Assembly (NCBI GenBank): GCA_965178125.1
Contig: OZ237736.1
Span: 1,674,001 to 1,738,000 of the forward strand
Direction of reading: 5' to 3'
DNA length: 64,000 nt
From: Bilabrum cf. latius
Taxonomy: Eukaryota; Bigyra: Bicosoecida; Bigyra; Bicosoecida
The translations under genes were made by a program, and so were the position numbers. This document shows, piece by piece, positions 32,634 through 45,203 of the stretch. Positions within the stretch are counted from its first letter, which is position 1; each line of letters starts with the position of its first letter. The notes beneath the pieces are model-generated. The model was not told the DNA's origin, made no database searches, and was given only the letters and a program-made list of their open reading frames with translations.

Positions 32634-35600
32634 ATGTATCCGGAGTGTTGCTCGAAGCGCTACGCGTTCCTGGTCATGATTGTCTTGGTGGCAGCCATTG
32701 GAGTGCTGGCCACTGCCAATCCAGAGATAGATGCTCCCGAAAGCGATTCGCAGTCCGCACTGGGGTTGCCTGGTATCAGATCGTATCAAAGGAAAAATTT
32801 AAAGCTTGTGCAGCAAGTTAATGCATTGCGAAGATCCCTTGCCTTGGCTGAATAGAAGGTCTCCGAACTGGAGGATTCGTCTGCACCCGATCGTATTGAG
32901 CATGCAGAATCTCGTAGCAATGCGATTCGGCAAGAGCAGCAGCTAGAGCAACAGCGAATTGAAGCAGAAAAGGTCAAAATTGAGCGCATGCGACAAGAAA
33001 CAGAGCTCGCAATGGCAAAGTCGGCAGCTGCGAACGCCACGGCAAAGGCCGAAGCGTCCCGCGCGCAGGCAGCGACAAGGGCAGCAGAGGCCGCCAGGCA
33101 AAACGCTGCATTGGAAATTTTTCGCGCTGGTTTGCGTAATGCGGAAATCAATGCTAGTGTGGCGATTCGTGATGCAGCAGAGGCGGAGCGGCGACGGCTG
33201 CAAGCCGAGACTGACCATGTTAGAGCAGTGCAAGCTGCTCTGCTTGCCAACACAAGCAACATGCAGATGGGGATTCAATCATTGGAGAGCAAACGACAGT
33301 AGCACTTAGTAAGTCTGGATTTGGAGAAGAACAGGTTGTCTCGCCTGGATGCGGAGCTTCGGCTCGCAACCGCTGCTGCGGCAGCTGCTCAGGCCAACGC
33401 AAGCGTTGCATCCACGGAGGTAGCGCTCTGGAATGCAAAGACAGAACATATTTAGGCCAGTGTTAGGTTGCATGAGCTGCGAGTGCGCGAAATTGAGACA
33501 GGTATTCTGGAAGAGCGCGCTCAAGCCGATACAGCTCGGGCCGAAGCTGCAGCCTCGCATGGCAGGGCGCTTGAGCGCGCTGCTGAGGCAGAGGTTGAAG
33601 CGGCACGAGCAGCAAAATCAGAAGCTGAACTGCTGCAGGAAACCGCAAAGGTCGAAGCAGCAGAGGCGTAGATCCGCGCTGTCCGTGCGAAGGCTGACCT
33701 TGAGAAAGAGTTGCGCGAACACGACCACCTGGCTGCGTAGTAGCGGCGGCAAGACATGCGCGATGCCGAACTTTTGAAGGACAGACTAGCTCGTGAACGT
33801 GCTAAAGAGAAAGAAGAACTTCATTTCAGTCTCTAGGCCAAGTAGCTGCAGCTTGAAGAGAGCTCTGCAAAGACGAAAGCGCTCGCCGACGCCGAGGCTA
33901 GGGTGTGGGAACGGCAGCAGACCTCCGAGGAACGAGCGCAGGAGTCCAAAGAGCGGGAGCAGCACGAGACTCAACGGTGGAAATCAGTAGTCGATCAGAT
34001 TATCCAAGCGTGCGGGCACGGAGCTCGCCAGCTTCTGGGGCCCATGCTGCTACCGACAGCGGCCGCTGTTGCAATCCTCTGCGCCGCATGGTATGCCGTC
34101 CGTCGGCTGGTCGACATCGTGACAGCCCAGCTCAACTCCATTCTTAACCGCCCCAAGGTGTTCAGAGAGACCAGTGCTGATTCCATGGACTTCCTGTCCT
34201 GGATAAGAGGCGTTGGCTTGCTGGGGGCTCTCCGTGCTATGCTGCTCAGTGCGATCGTATCCATCATCAGGGTACTCAGCCTTGGATGCTGTTGGCGGGT
34301 GCACTCTGATTGGTTCAATTCCGTGTGGCGTTGCGGTTGCTGTGCTAGTGGTAGTACGGTTTCTTCAGCAAGACGAGGTGACATTGCCAACGATGTGCTC
34401 GCTGGGGTGGTATTGAGTCCTCCATTGCACTCTGATGTCGCGAGCTTCTGCCGTAGCATCCACGCTGCAAGACAGCGAGGGCGCCCATTTCGAAATTGCT
34501 TGCTGTATGGACCTCCCGGCACAGGCAAGACACTGCTTGCTAAACGAATCGCCAAGAGTTGTGGCCTGGCATTCGCCATGGCCTCAGGGGGAGACATTGC
34601 CTCGCTCGGCTCGACCGCAGTCTCGGAGCTCAATAGAATGTTCGAGTGGGCCACACACATGGCGAGCAGCGGCGATTCAGGCAGTGCGTTCGAAGCGGTT
34701 GTATCATCCTTGCTGTCATTCTGCCTAGGAAAGGCAATGGCAGGACCTGTGGTGCGGTGGTTCTCTCGAGCCGCAACAGCCGGTCCCTGGCACTGGCTAC
34801 ATTCGTTCATGTGGGAGAATGTTTGCGGACCACGCGACAGCAGCGGTAGTTCTAGCCATGATTTGTCACTTCAAGGGGGTGCAGTATTGTTCATCGATGA
34901 GTGTGAAGCGTTCCTAGGAACTCGCAGCGACACCCCAGGTGATGGGTCTGTATCGCAGGGTCACGGAGCGACCTTGTCTACATTTCTCTCCCTCACTGGT
35001 TCGCAGCGAACAGATGTCATGGTCATTCTAGCATCCAACCGCCCGGGGGATTTGGACAGCGCGGTCACGGACAGGATGGACCTTGCCCTAAGCCTTCCCC
35101 TGCCCGGGTTGCGCGAGCGCAAGATGCTGCTCCGCCAGCTTTGGCACGTACTCATCATGCCCCATGTATTGTCTGGCGGCCCAGACATGTTCGACCAGAT
35201 AACAGATACAAGTAAATCACTTGGAGACTGGGGCCGAAGGCAGTCTAAAGGAGGGCACGACTCCGAAGCAAGCGAGGATGCTTCTCTTGGAGCGGCCGCT
35301 GCTGCGGCAGGGTGCTCCGTCGACGAGCTTCCACAAACTATGAGTGGCACAAACAAGCAGCGGTGTGCTGCAATGTGGTCTGATGTTAATAGCGATCTGC
35401 TTGACATGGTTGCCCGGGGCACGAGCGGTTTCAGTGGCAGACAGCTCCGCAAGCTCGTGGCGTCTATTCTCGCCGACGCTGAAGCAGGCCGCTGCGGGCA
35501 TTCCGCTGCGTCCATTGACGGCTCTTCATTATACGTGGGGTCTCTTAATGCGGAACTCGTGGAACACGTCTTGCGTAGAGAACAAAGGAAGCACAGCAAC

Positions 35601-35846
35601 AGGTTGAAGTCGGGAGGCCAAAGGCACGAAGCTTCTGGCGATGTGCGCCATCCCCACGCCTCCTTCACCGTCCCAGGGAACTTGCAGAGGGCACTACGGG
35701 CTTATCCCGATAAACAGCACAATTTCGAGGGGCCTAGTGTAGACGAGCGCCAGTAGGCTGGGAACTCGACGGCGGAGCAAAGCCCTCGCGAAGCTGGCTG
35801 GGAAGGCGAGCTTGTTGGCAGCCCTATCCGTACGTCTTGGGATTGA
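32634..35846 (+). CDS. ATAD3-like AAA+ ATPase with N-terminal membrane anchor
   Basis: ATAD3 is an AAA+ ATPase of the mitochondrial inner membrane. The frame ATG 32634 to TGA 35844 (1,070 residues) has nine TAG codons, mostly in the coiled coil (32853, 33300, 33453, 33669, 33738-33743 as a pair, 33834, 33843). Residues 10-30 are a hydrophobic anchor (AFLVMIVLVAAIGVLATA). Residues 60-430 are coiled coil (EQQRIEAEKVKIERMRQE). Two hydrophobic segments near 460-560 precede the ATPase: Walker A YGPPGTGKTLLAKRI, Walker B AVLFIDECEAFL, sensor ILASNRPGDLDSAVTDRMD (ATAD3: L.TNRP..LD.A..DR.D). It is much longer than animal ATAD3 (about 630). The N-terminal anchor and long coil are unusual, so it may be a related protein. 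Confidence 0.82.
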
Positions 35847-36231
35847 TAAAGTGCCAGTATGGTGCGGGTCTATCAATTCCTAAATCAGTTTCTTACTTGA
35901 CATGATTGTATCATGACTTCATGTAGCCGAGGCAGAAACCCCGCAATGACACAGCTGCAGCAGGTCTACCGTCCGAATCGCGGCAAACTCCGGGTGCTGA
36001 ATTCAACTTACTTGTGTGATTCTCATTATTACCATGCCATTCCAAAGCTTTCGATTACGTAATTTTTGCAATAATATTGAACTCATGGCATCCCGATCAG
36101 ATTCCTTGCTAGCCTCAACCTAGACGAGAGCACTTGCTCGGTCGTTCTTTCAATAGAAGTTCTTCATCTCGTGTCTTCGATGCATGACGACGACAAACAC
36201 ACCAACACAACAGCAGCTTCCAGCTGGACCT
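35847..36231. other. Convergent 3' intergenic region
   Basis: This stretch lies between the ends of the ATAD3-like (+) and PH-domain (-) genes and is AT-richer than its surroundings. I see no gene in it. Confidence 0.5.
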
Positions 36232-38589
36232 TCATTCGCCAGCGCTACCTACTAGCCCATCTGCTTGAGCCAGGTTCACAACCATTCGATGCAGAGCAGA
36301 TGCCCAACCCTTGCTATCACTCGAGGAGAATTGCAGTTGGACGCTCTCTGCGCTGGCAAAGAGCATCCCCGGTTTCACCACCTTCACCTCCAAGCCTGCC
36401 CTGGCTGGCTCGCCACCTGCAGCTGCCTGATCGAAATCGGACCTTCGATGAATATGGGCAGTTGGTGCTGCCTTGCCGGACTAGTTATCGGATGCGGTGG
36501 CCGGTGCGCTGCTATCTGGCGTGCTCGTCAGGTTGCCAGGCACACATCCTCGCAAGCAGATGCTCTGCAGCGGGAGTGCCGAAATCTTCTTCACGCGATC
36601 ACGGGCTTGTGCATCAGGAATGTCTGCCAAGCCGGCAAAGGGGGGGCCAGGCGGGAAAGGTGAAGCCGTCGACGAGCCAGCACGGGGCCTCGGGCCGCCG
36701 GCACGCACCTCGGCACTGGCCGTGGTGGCTCCGGAGTGACTGGTCGCAGCAACGTCGCGGGTCGTTGCCGCGGCACTCGTGTGGCTCCTAGCCGTCTCTC
36801 CCCGCTGCACGATGGACGAGTGGGTCCCCAAGTCGGCACTGTCCTCGAACAGGTGCAACATGCCTGCCATCGTGAGCACCACCGTGCACGGGCTCCAGCT
36901 CTTGAAGAGGCCCCCGCTGCGCCGCCAGCCTCGGCCCCAACGAAGTACAAGCGGTGAAACCAGAGGCGAAGGAACGTCAGAGGGGCACCGGCTCACGAAT
37001 GACAGGAAGCTCTTGGATTTCCGCACGCTTGCATCACGCCCCTCACTTGTTGGGTCAGACCGGTAGGCACTGCGGCCCGCATCTCCAGCGCCAGCCTGGC
37101 GGTACACGCTGAACGCCTCAGCCTCCACCCTTGCTGTAAAATCCGAAAATGTGTCAATATCTCTGGCCGCCGCCACCGCAGAGTCTGTGCGCACACCGGG
37201 TCCTAGCATCTGCCCCTGCAGCTCCGCTAGCAGCTCCAAAGCCGTTGATGTTGCCTTCGATCGACGCACCTCTGCGCGGCGAAACTATTCGAACAGTGCG
37301 GCAAATCCGCGGACAAATGCGCGGCGGCAAGCCAGCAGCCCCCGACACCCCCTCGCATACACGAGCTCAGCGGACCACGGGTCATCGACGAATTCAAGCG
37401 CAGCCTGCTCCCGACGGCGTGCCTGCTGCACAGCGCCGCTAGCTAGCCTGCGCTACCTGCGCTCTCGATCGGCAGTAGTGCTGGCCGGCAGCTTGGCTCC
37501 GAATGTGTCTGCCATCCGGACCCAGGCTGCATTCACCTCCTCTGCGGCTCCATGCAGCATGCTCAGCAGCCCCTCGGCATCCCGTGACACGGCCTCGCAC
37601 TGCTTCTTGTAGCCCGCCGCGGCAGTAGCCAGAGTGTGCTCAAGGGCCTCCCCGCGCAGCCTCGAGGCGAACACGTGCAGCTTGCTGGCAACCTGCGACC
37701 CAGAGAGGTCGCTCGCAGCGTATGCAGCTCGAAATAAGGTAGACGGCTTGCGGGGCGCTGCTCTGCCCTCTGCTCTGCCCTGCGAAGAGTCGTCCGAATT
37801 TGCAGAGTGCTGGGTGCCGGGCCCACCGGTTCCAAGCTCTCGCAGTGCATCCAGCATGCCAACCGAGGCTGCAGATCGCGGGTTGGACGCGTCCGTGGAT
37901 GCAGCCCGCCCGTCGGTCATGAGTCCTCCACCAACCACACCTGCGCGGGATTCGCTCCCAGGATTGTCCAGATCGGCGTCCCGGGCGGCCTCAAATACGG
38001 CTACTGCATCAACAGGGAAGGAGCACGCGAGCACTCTAGCGGAGGAGGCCAGAGTCTCGGCCACGCGGGCCAGGTGGTCTGCTGTCGCCTTGTTGTGCGC
38101 GGCAGATTGCTGCATCCACCGATTCCAAGCCTGCCAATACGCCCGAACAGCCAGCTCTGCACGTGCGAAGTCCCCAGCTCTGTATTCCTCAACACCCCGC
38201 CACACATGCAGAGAGTGATGCTCCGCCTCGCTTCTCGCATGCGCTAGTCTGGCAGACAAACTCTCGCGGCCAGGGCGTCCCAATTCCGCCGAATGCAATA
38301 CTGCACCAGGAGCCACTGCAACTGTCCCCATGGGTTGATCAGTTTCTGCCGCCGCTCCGCTGCTACCAGCATCGGTAGACTCGCCTGGCGTCGAATCAAT
38401 CGCATTGGTACTGTCGCCTTGATGGTCCTCAGCGGGATCAGCTGCCGTCACGGCTGCCTCAATACCATCCTAAGAGGTTTGATCGCCGGATTCATTGGCA
38501 ACATCACCACCAGCACTGCCAGTGGAATCTTGTTCATCGCCTGAGCCAGGCTGCTGCTGATCCAGGTCTTCCGGTGCTGCGGCTTCAAC
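36232..38589 (-). CDS. Helical (BAR-like) plus PH-domain protein, 5' end unresolved
   Basis: The frame ends at TGA 36234-36232 and is kept through TAGs at 38470, 37453, 37285 and 36481. It has an acidic Ser/Gly-rich start, then a long helical region (ARSEAEHHSLHVWRGVEEY, AYWQAWNRWMQQSAAHN, AAAGYKKQCEAVSRDAEGL) resembling a BAR/arfaptin-type membrane-curvature module by composition only. A PH domain follows: WGRGWRRSGGLFKSWSPCTV, VLTMAGMLHLFED, and the closing helix SKGWASALHRM with its conserved Trp; a low-complexity insert interrupts the PH domain. The start is not found: upstream of about 38590 the same frame has a cluster of five TAGs in 80 nt and no ATG, so a first exon probably splices in near CACCAG at 38590. 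Confidence 0.68.
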
Positions 38590-38835
38590 TGGTGATGACG
38601 AGCCATCCTACTGCTATGTACCACTATGTTGCTAAGAAGCAACCGGAGAATCGCGGGAGACTCCATCCTATTCCCATTCACGCTATGCTGCGGCGTGGAG
38701 ATTTAGTGGCTGTGCTGAAGCATATTTCTCAAAGAAAATACAAACGCCACGAGCGCTATAAGCGTGTGACTCTCACACATATTGCTATTAAACTAAATTG
38801 GAGCGTGTCCCAAGCTGTGATGTGATGTGTCTTTG

Positions 38836-40251
38836 ATGGTTGATTGGCCGGAATCCCGGATAAACGCGCTAGTAGGCGCCGCGCGCTACAGCGCGGAACC
38901 TCAACAGACAAGCCTGACAGGCTCGATCGCTACAGGTAGATCCTTCCATTGTGTTTCTCATGCTTACTTTGTGATTATGTCTGTATCAGCAGGGCAGCGC
39001 GCGGCCTCCATCTCATCAAAGCTGCCCAAAATTTGGATGAAGTTTGCGGCAGGTGAAAATGGACTGGTCAGTCGGGACCTTGGGACAGTTACGATAGTGT
39101 TACGGTCTGATCTAATTCCCAAAACAGCAGAAAATTTTCGAGGATTATGTGAAGGTGACTACGGCGACAGGGAGGATTCAAAGCAGCCAAAGTATGCCGG
39201 CTCAAGAGTGTACAGAATTGTCCCTGGTCTTGGGATTTGGGCTGGAGATTACGAAAGAGGGGACGGGCTTGGTGGCAAATGTGTGGTTAATGTAGCAGGA
39301 GCCGAACTTGGCAAGCTGAACGAAGAGGGTATGGGTCTCCGTCACTTAGGCCGCGGCACAGTTTCAATGTGGCCAACGTTCGGGATGGATACAGCTGCAA
39401 GTTCCTTCTTCATCGCTTTAGCAAGGGGACCCCTGCCACTGTTGGATGGCCGCGCAGTAGTGGTTGGTTATGTTGTTGCCGGGTTCGATGCCCTGGACTC
39501 AATAGAATCCCTGGGTGCGCCGAGTGGTTTTCCGAGGGAGGAAGTTAAGCTCTAGGCTTGCGGCTAGCTCCCTGGCGATGGTTCGGCTCAGCCAGGACAT
39601 CTGAAAGAAACATCCCACAGCAAAACGAAGAGTACTGCAAGTAAGGCCATGCGCGTCTCAACAGCGGCGGGCCATCCCGGGCCGGTGCCCGCTGAGACAG
39701 GTGAGACCTGTGACGCCCACACGCCTACTGATCTGGGTGCCAAGCAGCCGTCTGGACAGGCGAGCATGCCAGACGCTTCCAGCCGCAGAGCTTCTGCGGG
39801 AATTCCTGTGCCGCTGCTAAGGTAGGCAAAACCGGAGGTATTTCGCGGCCCGTTGGCGAGCGCTGTTCGAGCAGATGCGTCAACTCCTGCTGGCGGTGCA
39901 GATGTGGTGCAAGCAGCGTGGCAGGGCCCTTCGCCAACTGATGGGCACTCGGCAACAATGGGAGCGGATACGTCGTTTACTGGTGTTGCCACTGCGATGG
40001 CGCGTGGTGTTGGTGGTGGCACTCATGGCCACGGGGAGTAGCAGGAGAGCCGAGGCGCAGTCGCTGGCTCGCAGTCAACTGCCAGTGCTGGCAGCGGGCC
40101 GACGGTGGGCCAGGTGGTTCAGGTCCGGAGAGATTATCGCGCGCAAGCGATGATTCAAGGTGGAGCAGGGTACTCTGGAGCATCGGCGCTTCATCGTGTG
40201 TCTGCTGATGTTCTGGGTGATTTCAATGCAAGCAAGTCGGTGCCAAGCTGA
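38836..40251 (+). CDS. Divergent cyclophilin-type protein with disordered tail
   Basis: Cyclophilins are peptidyl-prolyl isomerases. The frame ATG 38836 to TGA 40249 gives up to 471 residues with four TAG-Gln codons (39553, 39565 and two later). Residues about 60-235 match the fold: LGTVTIVLRSDLIPKTAENF, YRIVPGLGIWAGDYERGDG, AASSFFIALARGPLPLLDG, VVVGYVVAGFDALDSIE. The Arg of the active site is kept, but the usual FMxQGGD reads LGIWAGD and the N.SQFFI Gln is Ser, so activity is doubtful. A 53-54 nt segment after 38935 (GTAGATCC...TATCAG) could be an intron; its length keeps the frame, so both readings work. The C-terminal 230 residues are Ala/Gly/Ser-rich. Confidence 0.78.
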
Positions 40252-40380
40252 CTGCGTGTTTGACGTGTGGGGGCTTGCAGGAGCCGAGAATCTCCATGAA
40301 GGAATTCGCCACTCGACTCAGCGCCACGAGATACTGTGTTACGGACTAGACAAGTCTACCCTGTTCCATTCAGCGGCATT

Positions 40381-43032
40381 TTATTCATCCTAGTGGCAGG
40401 ACCGCGTTGGAGATAGCAGCCGGCTGAAGTAGCTAGGAAGCCTACGCTCCCCTGTTGGTAATGATTTGGCTACTGGCTCACGCTGATGCTGAGAGGGCCT
40501 GATCTGCCGATCTTGGTCCTTGACCTTGTTATCTTGGACCAGATATCGTCGAACTGGACCCTCCGATCGGTGCCCCTACGGCTCAAGAACCTGCTTGCCT
40601 GTGTATGCTACAGGGGCCTGTATCGAGCGTCGGGTTGCTATTCTCATCGACTGTCGCGGCCTTCCCGTAGAGTGTTTCGCGTCTCTTGCAGCCACTGAAG
40701 ACGTACGAAGTGGGGAACCTCGTTTCCGTGAGTAGACATGGCCGTGGTCTGGGGCACACATACTGACTGGAACCTGCCGGAATCTTCCGGACGATCTCGA
40801 TGGGCTGCGATGCTTGGCTACTTCTGCTTTTCGCTGCCGCGGAGAGACTGACCAAACTGCACCACTCAAGGAAAATTGCTCACCGCGGTCTTCACGGTTC
40901 AGTAACGCCTCAAGGTGATCGAATCGAGCTGACAGCTGCCTGCGCCATGCCACACTAGATGCGCCCTGTTCAGCTGGATCAGCGCCTGGTTCTCGGGTCA
41001 CTCGTCGACTTCCTGCTGTCGTTTCAACCCCTCGAATACTCCGTTGGTCACCATGTATGTCGAGGTCTTCCGACTCCCAGGTGGATCTAGCGCCTGTTTT
41101 CTCGCCGTAAACCGCTGGCATGATAGTGGGTGCTAGATCTACGGCAGAAGTGTGTTCAGGAACTGTCTGTCCGCTGGCAGGTGTGGTGTCTGTGTTGTGC
41201 TCAGGAACTGCTGGCCTGCAAGGGTCAGCAGTGTCTGCATCCTGCCCGAGATTCGCTGCCGTCCAAGAGGAAGAGGTGTCTGCATCCTGCCCGGGAGCCG
41301 CTGGCGTCTAAGAGGAAGAGGTGTCTGCATCCTGCCCGGGAACCGCTGCCGTCCAAGAGGAATAGGTGTCTGCATCCTGCCCGGGAACCGCTGCCGTCCA
41401 AGAGGAATAGGTGTCTGCATCCTGCCCGGGAACCGCTGCCGTCCAAGAGGAAGCGGTGTCTGCATCCTGCCCGGGAACTGCTGGCGTCCAAGAGGAAGAG
41501 GTGTCTGCATCCTGCCCGGGAACCGCTGGCGTCTAAGAGGAAGCGGTGTCTGCATCCTGCCCGGGAACCGCTGGCCTGCCGCGTTGGAGCACGGCATCTG
41601 TGACTCGGCCGATAGGTGCTGGGTTGGCTGTTATGCCTAGTTTTCTGCTTCTATTGGTGGCATCGAGCTCAGCTTGGCAAAGCATGGCTTCGTGGTCCAG
41701 TCTTTCCCAAATGGCCCACTGCTTGGCCGCATGTACGTCATCTTGAGTGCCCAATTTCAGATACTCAAGCGATGTTGCGGGGTCCCACGGCCCAGCTGCT
41801 ATTGTGCCGGTTGCAGCAATCGCTGTAGCTGCTGGTGGCCCTCCCCGAGCGCCCGCGCAACTTCCGGTGCTCCCTTGGAGTGGAGTTTTTGTCTGGACCT
41901 CCTGCGCTACCGCTGCGGACTACCCCTGGCTGCACTCCGCCTGTGTCTGCGCCCTGGTACCATTTTCTTCAGTCTGGCTCCCTGCACTGCTTGCTTCCGA
42001 CTGCCGAATTGTCAAGCGGCTTGCCCCATGGTCGGCCTGGCACTACTCTTGGAGCAGCCGCCGCGCCTCGGTTGAGGCCAAGCTCGCCCTGATCATTTCC
42101 ATGCGTCGGAGAAGGGTGCTGCATGAGCCCGTGTCAGCAAAATGTGCATAGCTACCTGCAAGCATGAACTTCTTCAAGCAATCCATGCACCGACCCCATC
42201 GCTGGTTCTGTAGAGCCACACGAGCCAAGCGTTGCTCGAGCTTCCGGATTGGCCAATCACACGTGGCCATAGAGCGATTCTACTTAGTGAATGAATCCGC
42301 GTACTATCTACACTATGCGGGCCCGTCTGTCTTTGCGAGCTGTATCCACCGACACGTATCCTTCAAAATGTGCAAGTGGCCTTCAACTACACCCTCAAGC
42401 TCCGCCGCTGCAAGTTCCACTTGTCTCATCTGGTGCTTAGTGGCTTGCAAGAGTAAGCCGCTGATTTTTGCAGCGACCAAAGCACAATCGACCGCCTGCT
42501 ACAGCTACGCCCTTGATCGCAGGGATGAGTCAATTATGAGGTCTGCCTCCAGTGGCGTGCTACGCAAGCCCGATTCACCACGCAGCTTTACGTCGCTTTT
42601 TTCTCCCCTGAATATGCGCAGAGGCGGGGTGCAGGTCTGGTTCGTGGGACTGCTTGCCAAGTATTTGGGGCTTATATCGAAGTATGTGAATGCACTATCG
42701 CCACCAGCCTTTGGGTCGCGACCCCCAAAATCATGCCATACGCCTTTCGAATGCTATACAGCGCGTCTTTTTGGGGGGGTTTCTAATCCTGTTTGGAGCA
42801 CAGGCACAGAAGTTGTTGCATCTCGAACAAGGCGATCAAGGAGCACCGCCCCGCGCTCAGCTCTTATCCCCTTGCCGGCAGCGAAGCGCGACTCTAGTAA
42901 TTTGCCTGATAAATTCGGGTCACCTACATCCGCGTATCTAGTCGCTTGCACTGCGTGCTGCGAACCTGATTTCGGTTCTTGAAGCCTTGGTGTCCTCTGC
43001 GACTGCGACTTCGTTTCGACGGCATCGCACAT
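40381..43032 (-). CDS. Unknown protein with 15-residue tandem repeats
   Basis: The frame ATG 43032 to TAA 40383-40381 (883 residues) is held through twelve TAG codons. The N-terminal 400 residues look globular and helical (VVDCALVAAKISGLLLQATK, LEGVVEGHLHILKDTCRW, RKLEQRLARVALQNQRWGRC), without a family I can name. Residues about 485-600 are eight copies of a 15-residue unit of the form VPGQDADTSSSWTAA. The C-terminal 180 residues are basic and polar. Several other frames across the repeat are also open because the 45-bp unit lacks stops, but only this frame joins long open sequence on both sides. The start is the only in-frame ATG near the 5' end; TAA 43099 lies upstream. Confidence 0.65.
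41231..41580 (-). repeat. 45-bp coding minisatellite, about 8 copies
   Basis: The anchor GTGTCTGCATCCTGCCC recurs every 45 bp from 41231 to 41546 on the plus strand. Copies differ at a few sites (GAATAGG/GAAGAGG, CTGCCGTCC/CTGGCGTCT). In the minus-strand gene each unit is 15 residues; units reading GTCTA carry TAG-Gln in place of Trp. Confidence 0.95.
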
Positions 43033-43300
43033 GTCTTGGATGGGACGGCTTGGGTGGTTGCGAGGGCTACAACAGCAGTCAAACGTGACTGAGAGCTGTT
43101 ACGCCGAGTGAGGTGCCAAAGAAATATTAAGCGATTCAACCGGCACAGCCTGAGTTTGTGTAAAGTGAGTGTGTGACGAGGGTCCTAGCATCACACTGCA
43201 AAGCAAAGTGAAGTGCACACACACGCCACGTGCGGCGTGCGAAATACGCCCAGATACTGCTGTCTTGGACAGCCCACATGCTCTGTGCAGGCCAAGTGCG

Positions 43301-45203
43301 TTACTTCCCGCCCGCAGAGTCGGCAGTCTGCCCAGTGCCCCCTTCCTCAGCTTCTTTCTTGGCGCGCTCTCGAGCCCGTGCCCTCTTGTTCTTGCGCTTG
43401 CGCTTGCCTCCCCCAGCGCCTGCGCCAGCTCCAGTTTGTGGCTTGATAAAGTCAGCGCCAACCACCCCGCCACCAGAGCTGCCTCCGCCCCGACGGCCAC
43501 CTCCACTGAGCCGGCCCGCAGACGCCATGCCCCCTCCGACAGACGTGGCGGCAGGTCCAGATGGACCTCCTCGGCCCCGCATGGTAGGAGGCACGTACTT
43601 GCCTGGAACGTACTTCTTGGGTGCGCCACCGCTTGCACCTCCCCCTGTACCACCTGCGGGTGCAGGGCCAGCTCGCCGAGAGCCCGATGAGTCGATGCCG
43701 CTGCCGCTGCCACCTGCTGATGCGCCGGCTCCAGCGGCTGCGGCGGGTGCAGACTCCGGTACCTCCTTTGGATACCCCTCTGCCGAAGTTGGCACTGCCT
43801 TGGCTTCAAGAATGTACTCGAAGGGGGTATCGGAGAGGGCGGCCCCGCCCGTGTGGTGGAACACGCGGATCTTGTTGTCCACTCGCATGCGAGGGTGAGT
43901 CGTGCCCGAGACTATGTAACGGCCACATCGACTCCAGCTAAAGTCAATAGTATCTGCCATTCGCGAATCGCCGACCTTCTTCATGCGCTGGGCATCCCAT
44001 ATCTCGACACGACCGCTCATGTTCCTGAAGCCGCCCAGCGCCACAAACCGACCGCGGGGACTGTAGATCACAGTGTTCCGAGGACCCTCCCCGAAATCGA
44101 AAATAGCCTTTGCAGACGGCTTGCGTTTGTCGGTCCCATGCAGGTACCTGTACAGCTAAGCAGCGGGTGGTGAGTTGCCCCCAATGACTACGAAGTCGCG
44201 GGCACCGTCGCTGGGTCGGACATACGGCGACCAGGCAACGCAGTGCACGGCACCAGGTTTGGGAAGCACAATGGCTTCTGTTAGTCGGCCGCAGTTACTT
44301 GCAATGTGCAGGAAGCTCTCGCCATAGTACGATTTGTCACTGGTTTCCGTGGAGGCCGTCACCAGCACTGCAGCCCCATCTGGGGACCATTCGAACTCGG
44401 CACTATCAACCATCAATGCCTTGTTCGACACAGCTGATTTAGAGGATGAAATGTCTGACATGCTGTACACTAGCATTCTTGCCGGCTGTCCTTTTCTGCG
44501 AGGAACGAAGGCGGCTAGGGAAGCCGAGCTGGCATCCTTGCTCGGGGCCAAGCTGACAGCAGTCACCCCATCGAGCTTGCCTGACACATCCGGCTTGTCC
44601 ATGTTTGGCTTCTCTGCATTGTAAACACGAATGGCATTTTCCCTGCGCAGCACGAACTGGGACTCGTCCTGGGTCCACTGTACCACTGGCCAACATCTGT
44701 GTGGGCTCTCGCGCTCGTGGAACTCGCACAGTTTCGCGCCGTCTGAGACTCGCCATACCATAACATTAGCTGCAGGCACAAGGGTGTAGATGCAACAATA
44801 AAGGCGTGGTTTCATTGCCAGGATGACGACGCATACATGGGCAACCGTGCGGGCACAACTCACGCCTACTATCTATCTTCCGATGCATTGTGCATACGAA
44901 AGCCCCGCTAGGCGAAAATCCGGCCTTTTTAACCTCTTTGTGATCTAGAGTGCACAGCGTGCTGCATTTTCCATCCAGGGACACCACCTGCACGCCATCC
45001 TCATCGGAGGCCAAAACAGCAAGTCTGCCATCTTGACTGCATTCGCTCACTGCAAACTCTCCATCGGCCACCACCTTAACAACTCTTGGGGCAATGCTCG
45101 TTGCAGATGGTGCTGTCATCAGCACGACTCTCCGCTGCTCCCGCACGAGCAAGTACGACTGCGCGGCGGGGCCTGCAGTCGCTGCTCCTCCCACAGCTGC
45201 CAT
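43301..45203 (-). CDS. EIF2A: Translation initiation factor eIF2A, two exons
   Basis: eIF2A is a beta-propeller factor that can deliver initiator tRNA to 40S subunits under particular conditions. Exon 1 is 45203-44864 and exon 2 is 44769-43301, separated by a 94-nt intron (GTGAGTTGTG...TGCCTGCAG); the product has 602 residues (human 585) and ends in TAA. Propeller motifs include NVMVWRVSDGAKLCEF, AIFDFGEGPRNTVIYSPRG (family PVFDFGTGPRNAAYYSP.G), ALGGFRNMSGRVEIWD (family LAGFGNLRGQMEVWD) and FSWSRCGRYIVSGTTHPRMR (family FAW.PDG..I.TAT..PRLR). The C-terminus is Gly-rich then Lys/Arg-rich (KRKRKNKRARARERAKKEAE), as in the family. One TAG-Gln at 44156 precedes LYRYLHG. Confidence 0.93.

Noticed and set aside
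41231-41580. CRISPR-like array
   Set aside because: The repeats are contiguous 45-bp units without unique spacers, inside a eukaryotic coding frame.
42164-42982. 272-residue plus-strand frame (MNFFKQSMHRPHRWF..)
   Set aside because: It is antisense to a longer minus-strand frame that continues into the repeat protein, with composition typical of a shadow frame.
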